Below are positions 25,717 through 35,119 of a DNA stretch of 38,881 bases, piece after piece (within the stretch, counting starts at the first letter, position 1; every line of letters starts with the position of its first letter). The notes under the pieces were generated by a model that had not been told where the DNA came from, ran no database searches, and worked only from the letters and a program-made list of their open reading frames with translations. A program made the translations under genes and the position numbers. The stretch is taken from positions 1 through 38,881 of the forward strand of contig JAFGRU010000068.1 of the NCBI GenBank assembly GCA_016934985.1. Reading direction: 5' to 3'. The DNA is from Deltaproteobacteria bacterium (GTDB lineage Bacteria > Desulfobacterota > Desulfuromonadia > Desulfuromonadales > JAAYDE01).

Positions 25717-26970
25717 GTGGACAAAATCATCATCAAAGGGGGCAAAAGCCTGAAGGGGAGTGTCCGGGTCAGCGGGGCCAAAAACTCGGCTCTGCCTTTG
25801 ATCTGTGCGACGCTTTTGACTTCCGGGGCCCATCGTTTGAAAAACGTGCCCTCGTTGAAAGACATCGATACGGTTGAAAAACTGTTGACCTCCCTTGGCG
25901 CTGTTATTGTGCGGGATGGGCACCTTTTCGAGGTCGATGCCAACAATATTAACTGTTTTGAGGCTCCTTACGATGTGGTCAGAACCATGCGTGCTTCGGT
26001 TCTGGTTCTGGGACCATTGCTGGCGCGCTACGGTCGTGCCAAAGTGAGCTTGCCCGGCGGTTGCGCCATAGGCGCTCGGCCCATCAATCTTCATATCAAG
26101 GGCTTGGAGGCCCTGGGTGCTGAAATCGAGCTTGAACAGGGCTACCTGAATGCCCGGGCCAAAAAACTCAGGGGGGCACGCATCCACCTTGATGTTCCTA
26201 CTGTCGGTGGCACCGAGAATCTTCTCATGGCTGCGACCTTGGCCAAGGGGGAAACCATTTTGGAGAACGCGGCCTGCGAACCCGAGATCACGGATTTGGC
26301 TTATGCCCTTATCGGGATGGGGGCCAGAATCGAGGGGGCTGGTACCGACACCATCCACATCCAGGGAGTGGACGAGCTCTACCCTCTCGAGTTCTCGGTC
26401 ATGCCTGACCGTATTGAGGCCGGCACCTTTATGGTTGCGGCGGCCATGAACCGGGGGGATATCCGTATTAGTGGTGCTGTCTCGGAACATCTGGATGCTC
26501 TCATTGCCAAATTGCGGGAAGCGGGTGTGGAGATCAAGGAAGAGGATGACGTTCTCCGCGTCAAAGGACCTCGAAAGGTTGAGTCGGTCAATATCAAGAC
26601 CCGACCCTTTCCAGGGTTCCCGACCGATATGCAGGCGCAATTTATGGCTTTGATGACCATGGGGCGGGGTACCAGCGTCATTACTGAGAATGTTTTTGAA
26701 AACCGCTTCATGCACGTCTGCGAAATGCAGCGCATGGGTGCCAATATCACCATTGATGGCAATACGGCAATTGTCCAGGGGGTTAAGAGGCTGAAAGGGG
26801 CTCCGGTTATGGCTACCGATCTGCGGGCCAGCGCCTCCCTGGTCCTGTGCGGATTGGCTGCCGAAAATACGACGGAGGTCAAACGTGTTTACCATCTGGA
26901 CCGTGGTTATGAAAATCTCGAAGAAAAGTTTCGGCAACTGGGCGCCGATATCTGTCGCGTCCAGGAGTGA
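25717..26970 (+). CDS. murA: UDP-N-acetylglucosamine 1-carboxyvinyltransferase
   Basis: A 417-residue cytoplasmic enzyme that starts peptidoglycan precursor synthesis by adding enolpyruvate to UDP-GlcNAc. Two repeated inside-out barrel domains are evident. Key residues include the N-terminal [20 protein letters not shown] with its active-site lysine and asparagine, and [11 protein letters not shown] with Cys116, the residue attacked by fosfomycin; Cys rather than Asp predicts sensitivity. [12 protein letters not shown] and [11 protein letters not shown] complete the signature. GTG 25717 begins immediately at the first conserved strand. hisG follows by 23 bases. Confidence 0.98.
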   Translation: MDKIIIKGGKSLKGSVRVSGAKNSALPLICATLLTSGAHRLKNVPSLKDIDTVEKLLTSLGAVIVRDGHLFEVDANNINCFEAPYDVVRTMRASVLVLGPLLARYGRAKVSLPGGCAIGARPINLHIKGLEALGAEIELEQGYLNARAKKLRGARIHLDVPTVGGTENLLMAATLAKGETILENAACEPEITDLAYALIGMGARIEGAGTDTIHIQGVDELYPLEFSVMPDRIEAGTFMVAAAMNRGDIRISGAVSEHLDALIAKLREAGVEIKEEDDVLRVKGPRKVESVNIKTRPFPGFPTDMQAQFMALMTMGRGTSVITENVFENRFMHVCEMQRMGANITIDGNTAIVQGVKRLKGAPVMATDLRASASLVLCGLAAENTTEVKRVYHLDRGYENLEEKFRQLGADICRVQE

Positions 26971-26993
26971 TATCTGTGGAAATAAGGGGTTAA

Positions 26994-27647
26994 GTGAACA
27001 CCTATCTGACCTGCGCCCTTCCCAAAGGAAGGATTTTTTTCGATTGCCTCGAGCTTTTCAATCGCATCGGCATTAATGCGCCAGAGCAGCTCAATGAGTC
27101 CCGGCGGCTTATCGCCGAGGATGAGAAAAAAAAGCTGCGTTTCCTTTTAGTCCGGGCTACGGATGTTCCTACTTACGTTGAGTACGGCTGTGCCGATTTC
27201 GGTATCGTCGGCAAGGATACGCTTCTGGAGCAGAAAAAGGATCTTTTAGAACCCCTGGATTTAAAGTTCGGCTATTGCCGTTTGGCATTGGCAGCGCCCA
27301 AATCTTCAGCAACGCGAAAAAAGTTGGCAGAAAAAACGGAAACACTGCGGGTTGCAACCAAATATCCGCATATCAGTGAAGAATATTTTGCAGCCAAAGG
27401 GATTCAGGCCGAGATTATCAAACTTTATGGTTCTATTGAATTAGCGCCTCTGGTTGAACTGGCGGATTGTATTGTTGATCTGGTGTCGACGGGAGCAACC
27501 CTGCGCGAAAACGGTATGGAGGAACTTGATACCGTGATTGAAAGCACAAGCCGCCTGGTAGTCAACCGTGCCAGCCTCAAGACCAGGCAGGCCCGGCTGG
27601 TTCCGTTGATTGAGCAACTTGAAAAAACCCTTAACCATTCGCAGTAA
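26994..27647 (+). CDS. hisG: ATP phosphoribosyltransferase, short form
   Basis: A 217-residue first enzyme of histidine synthesis, joining ATP and PRPP. Length marks the short form, which lacks the C-terminal histidine-binding domain of the ~300-residue long form. Short HisG needs the regulatory subunit HisZ, which is not encoded in this window. The PRPP-binding segment DCIVDLVSTGATLRENGMEE is well conserved, and LTCALPKGRIF is the usual N-terminus. GTG 26994 follows AAGGGG by a few bases. It opens the histidine gene run directly after murA. Confidence 0.96.
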   Translation: MNTYLTCALPKGRIFFDCLELFNRIGINAPEQLNESRRLIAEDEKKKLRFLLVRATDVPTYVEYGCADFGIVGKDTLLEQKKDLLEPLDLKFGYCRLALAAPKSSATRKKLAEKTETLRVATKYPHISEEYFAAKGIQAEIIKLYGSIELAPLVELADCIVDLVSTGATLRENGMEELDTVIESTSRLVVNRASLKTRQARLVPLIEQLEKTLNHSQ

Positions 27648-27714
27648 CGTACCGGATGTTTCCCATGGTGTTAACGGGCCATGGATGCCCCAAATCCCCA
27701 AAAAGGAGAAAAAA

Positions 27715-29019
27715 ATGGAACTGATTCAGAGATTGCGTTTCAATGACCCGGGTTTTGAAAAAGCGTTGGCCAGGATTGTCAATCGTGGTGAAACGGCTCA
27801 GGCTGAGGTGATTGATACGGTTCGGGGGATTATAGATTCGGTACGACATCATGGGAATAAACCGGTACTGGAACTGACGGCGAAATTCGACCATCTGGAA
27901 TTGACTCAGGAAACCATGGAGGTTTCCGAACAGGAGATTGAAGATGCCTACAAGGCAGTGACCGAAAGAGATATCGAATGTATCGAGCTGGCTGCCGAGA
28001 GGGTCTTTGCTTTCCATGAAAAACAGAAAACTGAAACCTGGATATCTACCGACGAAGAAGATGTCCTGATCGGCTCCAAGGTAACCCCCATGGATCGGGT
28101 CGGCATCTATGTTCCCGGGGGGAAAGCGGCCTATCCGTCGTCGGTGATAATGTGCGCCTGCCCGGCCCAGGTTGCCGGTGTGGGTGAAATCGTTATGGCG
28201 GTTCCCATGCCACGCGGTGAAATAAATCCTCATGTTCTGGTGGCGGCCGACATCTGCGGCGTGGACCGGATTTTCAAAATTGGCGGGGCTCAGGCCATTG
28301 CGGCGATGGCTTACGGCACTGAAACGGTCCCCCGGGTGGATAAGATAGTCGGCCCGGGAAATATTTACGTGGCTATCGCCAAGGGCCAGGTTTTCGGGCA
28401 GGTCGATATCGACATGATTGCAGGCCCCAGCGAAATTCTCATTATCAACGACGGTAGCGGTAATCCCGCCCATATCGCAGCTGATCTTATGTCCCAGGCG
28501 GAGCATGACGAAATGGCTTCCTCGGTACTGGTGACCTCGTCGCAAAAAATGGCAGATGAAGTTTATGCGGAGCTGCAAAAACAGTTGCCTCAACTGCTGC
28601 GCACTGAAATTGCCGCCAAGGCCCTGAAAAACTATTCGGCCATAATAGTGGCGGAAGATCTGGCAGAGGTTTGCGAGTTCAGTAACCGCATAGCTCCCGA
28701 ACATCTGGAGCTGGCGGTGGACAATCCGTTTGAGCTGCTGCCCAAAATCAGGCACGCCGGAGCGATTTTCATGGGCCACAATACCCCCGAAGCCATGGGC
28801 GATTACCTGGCCGGGCCCAATCACACTCTCCCCACCGGTGGAACGGCCCGCTTCCACTCGCCCCTGTGTGTCGACGATTATGTCAAACACTCGAGCATCA
28901 TCAACATCAGTCGCCAGGGACTGGAAAGGCTGGGGGAAGAGGTGATTCACCTCTGCAATTTGGAAGGTCTGGAAGCCCATGCCCGCACAGTGGCCCTGCG
29001 CCTGGGGAAAAAGGTCTGA
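27715..29019 (+). CDS. hisD: Histidinol dehydrogenase
   Basis: A 434-residue zinc enzyme performing the last two oxidations of histidine synthesis with NAD. DRVGIYVPGGKAAYPSSVIM, KIVGPGNIYVAIAKG and AGPSEILIINDG form the NAD and substrate sites. The zinc and catalytic residues sit in QAEHDEMAS and NRIAPEHLELAVD. ATG 27715 follows AAAAAGGAG by six bases; an upstream in-frame start at 27610 would overlap hisG. The stop TGA overlaps the ATG of an 11-codon frame, and hisB starts only 111 bases later; hisC, common between hisD and hisB in relatives, is absent. Confidence 0.98.
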   Translation: MELIQRLRFNDPGFEKALARIVNRGETAQAEVIDTVRGIIDSVRHHGNKPVLELTAKFDHLELTQETMEVSEQEIEDAYKAVTERDIECIELAAERVFAFHEKQKTETWISTDEEDVLIGSKVTPMDRVGIYVPGGKAAYPSSVIMCACPAQVAGVGEIVMAVPMPRGEINPHVLVAADICGVDRIFKIGGAQAIAAMAYGTETVPRVDKIVGPGNIYVAIAKGQVFGQVDIDMIAGPSEILIINDGSGNPAHIAADLMSQAEHDEMASSVLVTSSQKMADEVYAELQKQLPQLLRTEIAAKALKNYSAIIVAEDLAEVCEFSNRIAPEHLELAVDNPFELLPKIRHAGAIFMGHNTPEAMGDYLAGPNHTLPTGGTARFHSPLCVDDYVKHSSIINISRQGLERLGEEVIHLCNLEGLEAHARTVALRLGKKV

Positions 29020-29054
29020 TGTCATCTGACAAGGATTTTCAACCTGTTGTTTGA
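29019..29054 (+). other. 11-codon frame overlapping the hisD stop (possible hisC remnant)
   Basis: ATG overlaps the hisD stop as TGATG, an arrangement usual for coupled genes, but the frame ends after MSSDKDFQPVV. It may be the leftover start of a deleted hisC, or chance. The peptide is too short to match to anything. Confidence 0.2.
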
Positions 29055-29055
29055 T

Positions 29056-29091
29056 AGCCTTGCCGCCCTCTCTTAACGTTGCTGCAAGGCT
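29056..29091. repeat. Inverted repeat between hisD and hisB
   Basis: AGCCTTGC (29056-29063) and GCAAGGCT (29084-29091) are perfectly complementary across a 20-base loop. No T tract follows, so it probably stabilises or processes the his transcript rather than ending it. Confidence 0.5.
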
Positions 29092-29130
29092 CCTGATCAA
29101 AACAGCAATGACAACCAAAAGGTAATGCTT

Positions 29131-29718
29131 ATGTCCCGTAGCGCCGTTATTAAACGCAAAACAACGGAAACGGATATTGCCCTGGAACTGGAGTTGGATG
29201 GTTCGGGTGAAAATTCCATTCAGACTCCGGTGCCTTTTTTCAACCATATGCTGACCCAGGTGGCGAAACACGGGTTTTTCGACATCGAAGTGACAGCCCA
29301 GGGAGATGTGGAGATTGATGATCATCATACCGTCGAGGATGTCGGTATCGTCCTTGGTCAGGCTTTCAAAAAAGCTCTTGGGGACAAAGCCGGAATTCGC
29401 CGCTACGGCCAGAAAAGCCTTCCCATGGATGAAGCCCTGGCATCGGTGAATGTCGATTTTTCCGGCCGGCCTTGCCTGGTTTTCAACCTCGATCTGCCCA
29501 AGGCCAAGGTCGGCGGTTTCGATACGGAGCTGGTGAAAGAATTTTTTGTTGCCTTTGCCAATCAGGCGGGAGCCACGGTTCATGTGAATCTTGCTTACGG
29601 GGAAAACCTCCATCACATCATTGAGGCTGTTTTCAAGGCTTTTGGAAGGGCTCTGGACGAGGCGACAAGCTTCGATCCACGAGTAGTTGGGGTTCTCTCC
29701 ACCAAAGGGAAGCTGTAA
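29131..29718 (+). CDS. hisB: Imidazoleglycerol-phosphate dehydratase
   Basis: A 195-residue monofunctional dehydratase of histidine synthesis, without the phosphatase domain found in E. coli HisB. The manganese-binding signature [19 protein letters not shown] and [10 protein letters not shown] are intact, as is the second-repeat [23 protein letters not shown] 29131 is chosen over ATG 29125 because AAAAGG lies eight bases before it. The histidinol-phosphate phosphatase must be encoded elsewhere. hisH follows after four bases. Confidence 0.97.
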   Translation: MSRSAVIKRKTTETDIALELELDGSGENSIQTPVPFFNHMLTQVAKHGFFDIEVTAQGDVEIDDHHTVEDVGIVLGQAFKKALGDKAGIRRYGQKSLPMDEALASVNVDFSGRPCLVFNLDLPKAKVGGFDTELVKEFFVAFANQAGATVHVNLAYGENLHHIIEAVFKAFGRALDEATSFDPRVVGVLSTKGKL

Positions 29719-29722
29719 TATC

Positions 29723-30343
29723 ATGATTGCCATTATCGACTACGGCATGGGCAACCTGCGCAGTGTGCAGAAGGGTCTCGAAAAATGCGGTTTTGACGCC
29801 CGTGTCACCGACGATCCCAAAGTTGTGGCTCAGGCCGACAAATTGGTTCTTCCCGGTGTCGGCGCGTTTAAAGACTGTATGAACAATCTTCTTGAGGGTG
29901 GATTCGAAGAACCGATTCATCGCCACATCGAGGCCGGTCGTCCTTTTCTGGGGATTTGTCTGGGGTTGCAGTTGCTTTTCACCGAAAGTGAAGAATTCGG
30001 CCGGCATCGCGGCCTGGATATAATCCCCGGCAAAGTTGTGCGCTTTCCAGAGACGATGACCGTGAGTGGCGAGGAACTCAAGGTCCCCCACATGGGCTGG
30101 AACCGCATCGCCTTTCAGAAACGGCCCCCCCTTTTCGAGGGGGTTCAAGATGGATCTTTCGTCTATTTCGTTCACTCTTATTATGTCGTTCCCGATGATC
30201 CGGTGGTCGTTGCCACGACCACCGATTACGGCATCAGCTTCTGTTCCAGCATCTGGAAGGACAACATCGTAGCCTGCCAGTTCCATCCGGAAAAAAGCCA
30301 GCAGGTAGGACTGAAAATCTTGAAGAATTTCGGAGAGATGTAA
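29723..30343 (+). CDS. hisH: Imidazole glycerol phosphate synthase, glutaminase subunit
   Basis: A 206-residue class I glutamine amidotransferase that feeds ammonia to HisF. The start MIAIIDYGMGNLRSV is canonical. The nucleophile is Cys79 in PFLGICLGLQLLF, and FHPEKSQ near the end gives the His-Glu pair. Oxyanion-strand LPGVGAF is present. ATG 29723 lies four bases after hisB. hisA begins on the base after the hisH stop, so translation is probably coupled. Confidence 0.98.
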   Translation: MIAIIDYGMGNLRSVQKGLEKCGFDARVTDDPKVVAQADKLVLPGVGAFKDCMNNLLEGGFEEPIHRHIEAGRPFLGICLGLQLLFTESEEFGRHRGLDIIPGKVVRFPETMTVSGEELKVPHMGWNRIAFQKRPPLFEGVQDGSFVYFVHSYYVVPDDPVVVATTTDYGISFCSSIWKDNIVACQFHPEKSQQVGLKILKNFGEM

Positions 30344-31081
30344 ATGATTATTATTCCCGCAATCGACCTGAAAAACGGTCAATGCGTGCGTCTTGAGCAG
30401 GGCCTTATGGAAAGGGACACCGTCTACAATGATGATCCCGCAGCTCAGGCTCGAACTTGGCAGGAGCAAGGTGGAGAATTACTGCACATCGTCGATCTCG
30501 ACGGTGCTTTTGCCGGCACCCCTCGCAACAGCGCGGCCATCCAGGCCATTGTTGCGGCAGTTGATATCCCCACAGAGCTGGGTGGCGGGATTCGCGATTT
30601 GCAGACGATAGAAAATTATCTCGAATTGGGAATCAACAGGGTGGTTCTGGGATCGGTGGCCAAAGAGAACCCTTCCCTGGTTGAGAAAGCTTGCCGGCTT
30701 TTTCCGGGACGCATCGTGGTTGGTATTGATGCCAAGGATGGCCTTGTCGCCATTCACGGCTGGAAGGATGTCACCGAGGAAAAAGCCGTGGAACTAGCCC
30801 GCCGGATGGAAGGTTTCGGCGTGGAGGCTATCATTTATACGGATATTGCCCGGGATGGCATGATGATCGGGCCTAATATCGAGGCGACCCGCTCTCTGGC
30901 CGAGGCCATCGGTATTCCGGTTATAGCCTCCGGTGGCATTTCCTCCCTGCGGGATATCGAGAACCTCCTCGCTATTGAGGCCGCCGGCATCCAAGGCGCG
31001 ATTACCGGCAAGGCAATCTATTCCGGCGCTTTGGACCTGCGGGAAGCGGTGGCATTAACCAAAAAAGACCGCACCAGATGA
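30344..31081 (+). CDS. hisA: ProFAR isomerase
   Basis: A 245-residue (beta-alpha)8 barrel that opens the ribose ring of Pro[17 protein letters not shown] carries the catalytic aspartate of the first strand, and [13 protein letters not shown] the second aspartate. Phosphate-binding loops [10 protein letters not shown] and [11 protein letters not shown] mark the two half-barrels. It begins directly after hisH, and hisF starts 28 bases beyond. Confidence 0.98.
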   Translation: MIIIPAIDLKNGQCVRLEQGLMERDTVYNDDPAAQARTWQEQGGELLHIVDLDGAFAGTPRNSAAIQAIVAAVDIPTELGGGIRDLQTIENYLELGINRVVLGSVAKENPSLVEKACRLFPGRIVVGIDAKDGLVAIHGWKDVTEEKAVELARRMEGFGVEAIIYTDIARDGMMIGPNIEATRSLAEAIGIPVIASGGISSLRDIENLLAIEAAGIQGAITGKAIYSGALDLREAVALTKKDRTR

Positions 31082-31109
31082 ATCAGGTGTTTTTCCCGGG
31101 AATGAATAT

Positions 31110-31877
31110 ATGCTGACAAAACGAATCATCCCCTGCCTCGATGTCAAAGACGGCCGGGTCGTCAAAGGGGTGCAGTTTGTGGAACTGATCGATGCCGGGG
31201 ACCCGGTGGAAGCGGCGGAAGCCTATGATGCTCAGGGCGCCGACGAGCTGACTTTTCTCGACATTACAGCGTCCAGCGACAAGCGCAACATCATCCTTGA
31301 TGTGGTGGCGCGTACGGCAGAGCGGGTCTTCATGCCCCTTACCGTCGGCGGCGGTATCCGTGAAATCGCTGATATCCGCAACCTTCTCAATGCCGGCGCC
31401 GACAAGGTTTCCATTAATACCGCGGCGGTTCACCGACCCGAGTTTGTTCGTGAGGCGGCAGAACGTTTCGGCTCTCAGTGCATTGTCGTAGCCATCGACG
31501 CTAAACGGGTGGCGGGGAGATATCCACTTGAGTGGGAAATATATACCCATGGTGGCCGCACCCCGACGGGTATCGACGCGGTGGAATGGGCGGAGAGGAT
31601 GGAGGCTTACGGGGCCGGAGAGCTTCTTCTGACTTCCATGGATAAGGATGGGACCAAGGACGGTTATGATGTGGAACTGACCCGGACTGTCAGTGAGAGA
31701 GTGCGGATTCCGGTCATCGCCTCGGGCGGGGTAGGCACTCTCGAGCACATACGCGAAGGTCTGACTGATGCCAAGGCGAGTGCGGCCCTGGCAGCCAGTA
31801 TTTTCCATTTTGGCGAATACACCATTCGCGAGTGCAAAGAATACCTGAAAAAATCCGGCGTTCCTGTCCGGCTCTGA
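31110..31877 (+). CDS. hisF: Imidazole glycerol phosphate synthase, cyclase subunit
   Basis: A 255-residue barrel enzyme partnering HisH to make imidazole glycerol phosphate and AICAR. The catalytic aspartates appear in [14 protein letters not shown] and [13 protein letters not shown]. Phosphate loops [10 protein letters not shown] and [11 protein letters not shown] match the family. Length is normal. It is followed by hisE after 19 bases; in many relatives hisI lies at this position or nearby. Confidence 0.98.
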   Translation: MLTKRIIPCLDVKDGRVVKGVQFVELIDAGDPVEAAEAYDAQGADELTFLDITASSDKRNIILDVVARTAERVFMPLTVGGGIREIADIRNLLNAGADKVSINTAAVHRPEFVREAAERFGSQCIVVAIDAKRVAGRYPLEWEIYTHGGRTPTGIDAVEWAERMEAYGAGELLLTSMDKDGTKDGYDVELTRTVSERVRIPVIASGGVGTLEHIREGLTDAKASAALAASIFHFGEYTIRECKEYLKKSGVPVRL

Positions 31878-31896
31878 TTCTTGACGAGGCATGACG

Positions 31897-32232
31897 ATGT
31901 CCAAACCCGACAGCAGGGAAATTTTCGACCGTCTTTACGAGGTGATTCTCGACCGCCGTGACCATCCGGGTGAAAATTCCTACGTTTCCTCTCTCTACAA
32001 GCGCGGACTTGACAAAATTTTGAGCAAGGTCGGTGAGGAAGCAGCTGAAGTTGTCATTGCCGGCAAGGGGGGAAATGCCGAGGAGGTAGTCAGGGAAACG
32101 GCCGACCTTTTTTTCCATGTGCTGGTTCTGTTCGGTCATTATGATATTTCACCATCCCTTGTGCTGGAAGAGTTGACCAGACGTTTTGGTATCTCCGGCA
32201 TTGAAGAAAAGAACAGTCGGCCAAAGCCATGA
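31897..32232 (+). CDS. hisE: Phosphoribosyl-ATP pyrophosphatase
   Basis: A 111-residue all-helical MazG-like enzyme that removes pyrophosphate from PR-ATP, the second step of histidine synthesis. SVLYKRG-type sequence (SSLYKRGLDKILSKVGEEAAE) and VRETADLFFHVLVL contain the metal-binding acidic residues. It contains only the pyrophosphatase domain; the cyclohydrolase HisI is not fused and not found here. ATG 31897 has GAGG seven bases upstream, unlike the ATG at 31891. Its stop overlaps the cvpA start by four bases. Confidence 0.96.
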   Translation: MSKPDSREIFDRLYEVILDRRDHPGENSYVSSLYKRGLDKILSKVGEEAAEVVIAGKGGNAEEVVRETADLFFHVLVLFGHYDISPSLVLEELTRRFGISGIEEKNSRPKP

Positions 32233-32720
32233 ACTATATAGATATTTTTATCTTGGTAGTGATTTTTGCCCTGTTGCTCAAGGGGTTGTGGCGAGGCCTG
32301 TTGCGCGAACTCTGTTCCGTGGCCGGATTGCTGATAGGCGGTTTTCTGGCTTTTCGCTTTCATGGCGCGCTGGGGCAGATGCTGGTGGAGTCTTTCCGGC
32401 TCCCCTTGCCTGTGGCCAAAGTTTCTTCTTTTCTGGTCCTTTTTATTTTATCCGTTGTTTTCTTCGGGATTCTCGGCCTTCTTCTCTCCCAGTTGGTAAA
32501 AATGGTCTTTCTCGGGGGGCTCAATCGTTTGGGCGGCGCCCTGTTCGGGCTTGGTGAGGGCATTTTGCTGGTTGCAATTGCGCTTTTCGTGGTTACTATG
32601 ATTGGAATACCAGAGTTTCTGAAACCAGGTATCCGCAACTCGCAACTGGCTCCGCCTTTTATAGAACTTGGCCAGATTTCTCTGGAAAAGAGTCAGAAGA
32701 TTTTTTCCGGCAAAGGCTGA
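32229..32720 (+). CDS. CvpA family membrane protein
   Basis: A 163-residue inner-membrane protein with four hydrophobic segments (about 4-20, 28-46, 62-85 and 100-122) and the family pattern DIFILVVIFALLLKGLWRG. E. coli CvpA is linked to colicin V export and envelope homeostasis; the molecular function is not settled. Its start overlaps hisE as ATGA, indicating translational coupling. It lies immediately before mutS2, an order also common in other bacteria. Confidence 0.9.
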   Translation: MNYIDIFILVVIFALLLKGLWRGLLRELCSVAGLLIGGFLAFRFHGALGQMLVESFRLPLPVAKVSSFLVLFILSVVFFGILGLLLSQLVKMVFLGGLNRLGGALFGLGEGILLVAIALFVVTMIGIPEFLKPGIRNSQLAPPFIELGQISLEKSQKIFSGKG

Positions 32721-32753
32721 CACCTTTTGCCGGGAAAAGAACAAGAAAGTTTT

Positions 32754-35114
32754 ATGACCTGGGAATCTTTAGAGGTTCTGGAGTATCAGAAGATAAAAAC
32801 GCTCCTGTCCCATTTTGTCGCCACGGAAGTGGGGCGCAAAAGGGTGCTGGACCTGCAGCCTCTGGACTCGGTTGAAAAGGTCCGGGAGTCTCAGCGGCGC
32901 ATCGCCGAGATGGTCAGGATCCTTAATGAAGACGGCTCGCCCCCCCTACAGGGCAGCCGTGATTTGAAAGCTGTTTTTCAGCAGTTGAAGGTGCAGGGGC
33001 CGGCTCTGGGACCGGAGATTTTTCTCGATATCCTGGCTTCGGTGGAGAGCGCCCACAAATGTCGCCACTATTTTGAGGAGCGCTCCCTGGCTTCTCTCGG
33101 CGTTTTGGCGTCCCGTATATCCAGACTTCCTGAGATCAGGGATGCCATCCGGAACAGTATCGGACTGCGTGGTGAAATTCTTGACAGCGCCTCCTTCGAT
33201 CTGGCCGACGTGCGGGATGAAATCCGTCAGGTCGGAGCGAAAATCCGCACCCGCCTGGAAAACATGCTCAACTCGGAGGGCCTTTCCAAGGCTTTTCAGG
33301 AGCGTTATGTCACGCAGAGAAACGGCCGCTATGTTTTGCCGGTGCGGGCCGATTTCAAAGGTCTGATCAAGGGCTTTGTCCAGGACGAGTCAGCCAGCGG
33401 GCAGACCCTGTTTGTCGAACCGACGGCGGTTTTGCAGGACAACAATCGCCTCCAATCCTGTCTGCGGCGGGAGAAAAGGGAAGAAGAGCGCATTCTGCGG
33501 GAATTGACCGGGTTGGCCCAAAAACATGTCGATGCGCTCCAAAACAATCAGGGCATTCTGGCGGATTTGGATCTGGTTCTGGCAGCGGCCAGGTTTGCCA
33601 TAGAAAGCCGCGCCAGTGCGCCCCAGTTGACGGATAAACCGCTTCTTGAGCTAAGGGCCGCTCGACATCCGCTGCTCCTGTTCAATCAGGACGGCAGCCC
33701 TCGGGAAACCGGGACGGTGCCTATTGATATTTGCCTGGGGGAAAAAAACGATACCCTGGTCATCAGCGGCCCGAACACCGGTGGCAAGACTGTAACCATC
33801 AAGACCGCCGGTGTTTTGCTGCTGATGGCGCGGTCGGGCCTGTTTATCCCCTGCCATCCTGACAGCAGGATTTTTCTTTTTGACAAGATCCTGGTCGACA
33901 TGGGCGATGAACAGAGCATAGAGGAGAACTTGTCGACTTTTTCCAGCCATCTTACGCGTTTGAAAAATATCCTGGAGGTGGCGGACGGCAATTCCCTGGT
34001 TTTGTTGGATGAAGCGGGGAGCGGAACTGATCCCAGTGAAGGGGGAGCCCTGGCTATGGCAATTCTGGATGCCCTGCGGGCTTCCGGGGCCAAGATAGTC
34101 GTATCAACCCACCTGAACCTTTTGAAAAGCTACGCTTTTCTTAATGATGGGGTGGAAAATGCGGCGGTGGAATTCGATGCGAGAACCCTGAAGCCGACCT
34201 ACAGGCTTCATTATGGCATGCCCGGGGCAAGCAACGCGTTTTCAATTGCCCGGCTTCTGGGCCTCCCCGCCGTTATTTTGGACAAGGCAGCCGGCTATAT
34301 GGGTAGTGAAGAGCGGGCCGGCTACGATCTGGTTGAGGAACTGAACCGTAAAAAATGGTCGGTGGCACAGGAACTGGATGAAGCCAGGCAAAAAAACCGG
34401 GAAGCCACGATAGCCCGGCAACAGCACCAGGCTTTACTGGAAAAGCTTCATGAGGAGAAGGATGTGGTTCTTTCCGGCCTGCTCTCCGAGGGGCGCAATC
34501 TGGTCCGTGATGCCGAAAAAAAATTGAAGCGTTTGCTGGACGATGCCCGACATAAAAAACTGGATGCTCGCGAAGCTGCTAAACTTAAAGGTGAGTTAAA
34601 CCAGGTCCGCACCGATCTGGCTTTTGAAACACGGTCTTCTCAGGCCGAAACGTCGGCACCCGGAGCTGTTGCCCCCGGTGAGATTCTTCGCATTTGTGAT
34701 CTCGGCAAGGAAGCGGAGGTTGTAGCCGTTCATGGAGAGGAGGTGGAACTCTCCTTGGGCGGAAAGAAATTACGATTACCATTAGCGAGGCTGGAACAGT
34801 ATTCGCCCCGCCGTTTTGCCGGGAAAAGCAAGGGCAAGAATATCCGCAGCCGCGTGGTACGAGAAGGGTTTCATTCCGAGATCAAGCTGGTGGGCAGGCG
34901 TGTCGACGATGCCTTGCCGTTGCTGGAGAGGTTCCTTGATGACGCCCTTCTGAACGGTTTAGCGGAGGTCAGTGTGGTCCACGGCGTGGGTGAGGGAATT
35001 CTGCGGCGCGCGGTTCGGGATTATCTTGCCAAAGAAAGAGAAGTGAAGAGTTTTTTCAGCGCGGATCCGGCTCATGGCGGCGATAACGTAACGATTATCA
35101 AGCTCAGGGGATAA
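32754..35114 (+). CDS. mutS2: Endonuclease MutS2 with degenerate Smr motif
   Basis: A 786-residue MutS-family ATPase implicated in limiting recombination and rescuing collided ribosomes. It lacks the mismatch-reading domain of MutS. The ATPase has Walker A GPNTGGKT (~339-346) and LVLLDEAGSGTDPSEGGALA. A coiled-coil region (~520-640) precedes the C-terminal Smr domain (~710-786), in which HGVGEG keeps the HGxG pattern but the usual LDLRG reads IKLVG, so nuclease activity is doubtful. ATG 32754 gives the normal family start; TTG 32727 is possible. dnaG follows after five bases. Confidence 0.95.
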   Translation: MTWESLEVLEYQKIKTLLSHFVATEVGRKRVLDLQPLDSVEKVRESQRRIAEMVRILNEDGSPPLQGSRDLKAVFQQLKVQGPALGPEIFLDILASVESAHKCRHYFEERSLASLGVLASRISRLPEIRDAIRNSIGLRGEILDSASFDLADVRDEIRQVGAKIRTRLENMLNSEGLSKAFQERYVTQRNGRYVLPVRADFKGLIKGFVQDESASGQTLFVEPTAVLQDNNRLQSCLRREKREEERILRELTGLAQKHVDALQNNQGILADLDLVLAAARFAIESRASAPQLTDKPLLELRAARHPLLLFNQDGSPRETGTVPIDICLGEKNDTLVISGPNTGGKTVTIKTAGVLLLMARSGLFIPCHPDSRIFLFDKILVDMGDEQSIEENLSTFSSHLTRLKNILEVADGNSLVLLDEAGSGTDPSEGGALAMAILDALRASGAKIVVSTHLNLLKSYAFLNDGVENAAVEFDARTLKPTYRLHYGMPGASNAFSIARLLGLPAVILDKAAGYMGSEERAGYDLVEELNRKKWSVAQELDEARQKNREATIARQQHQALLEKLHEEKDVVLSGLLSEGRNLVRDAEKKLKRLLDDARHKKLDAREAAKLKGELNQVRTDLAFETRSSQAETSAPGAVAPGEILRICDLGKEAEVVAVHGEEVELSLGGKKLRLPLARLEQYSPRRFAGKSKGKNIRSRVVREGFHSEIKLVGRRVDDALPLLERFLDDALLNGLAEVSVVHGVGEGILRRAVRDYLAKEREVKSFFSADPAHGGDNVTIIKLRG

Positions 35115-35119
35115 AACCT

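Noticed and set aside
25705-26937. A 410-codon open frame on the minus strand
   Set aside because: It mirrors murA exactly in extent, has low-complexity His/Gln/Arg-rich translation and no ribosome site.
27631-29733. A 700-codon open frame on the minus strand
   Set aside because: It lies antisense to hisD and hisB, whose protein motifs are unmistakable. It has no recognisable domain and looks like a codon-usage shadow.
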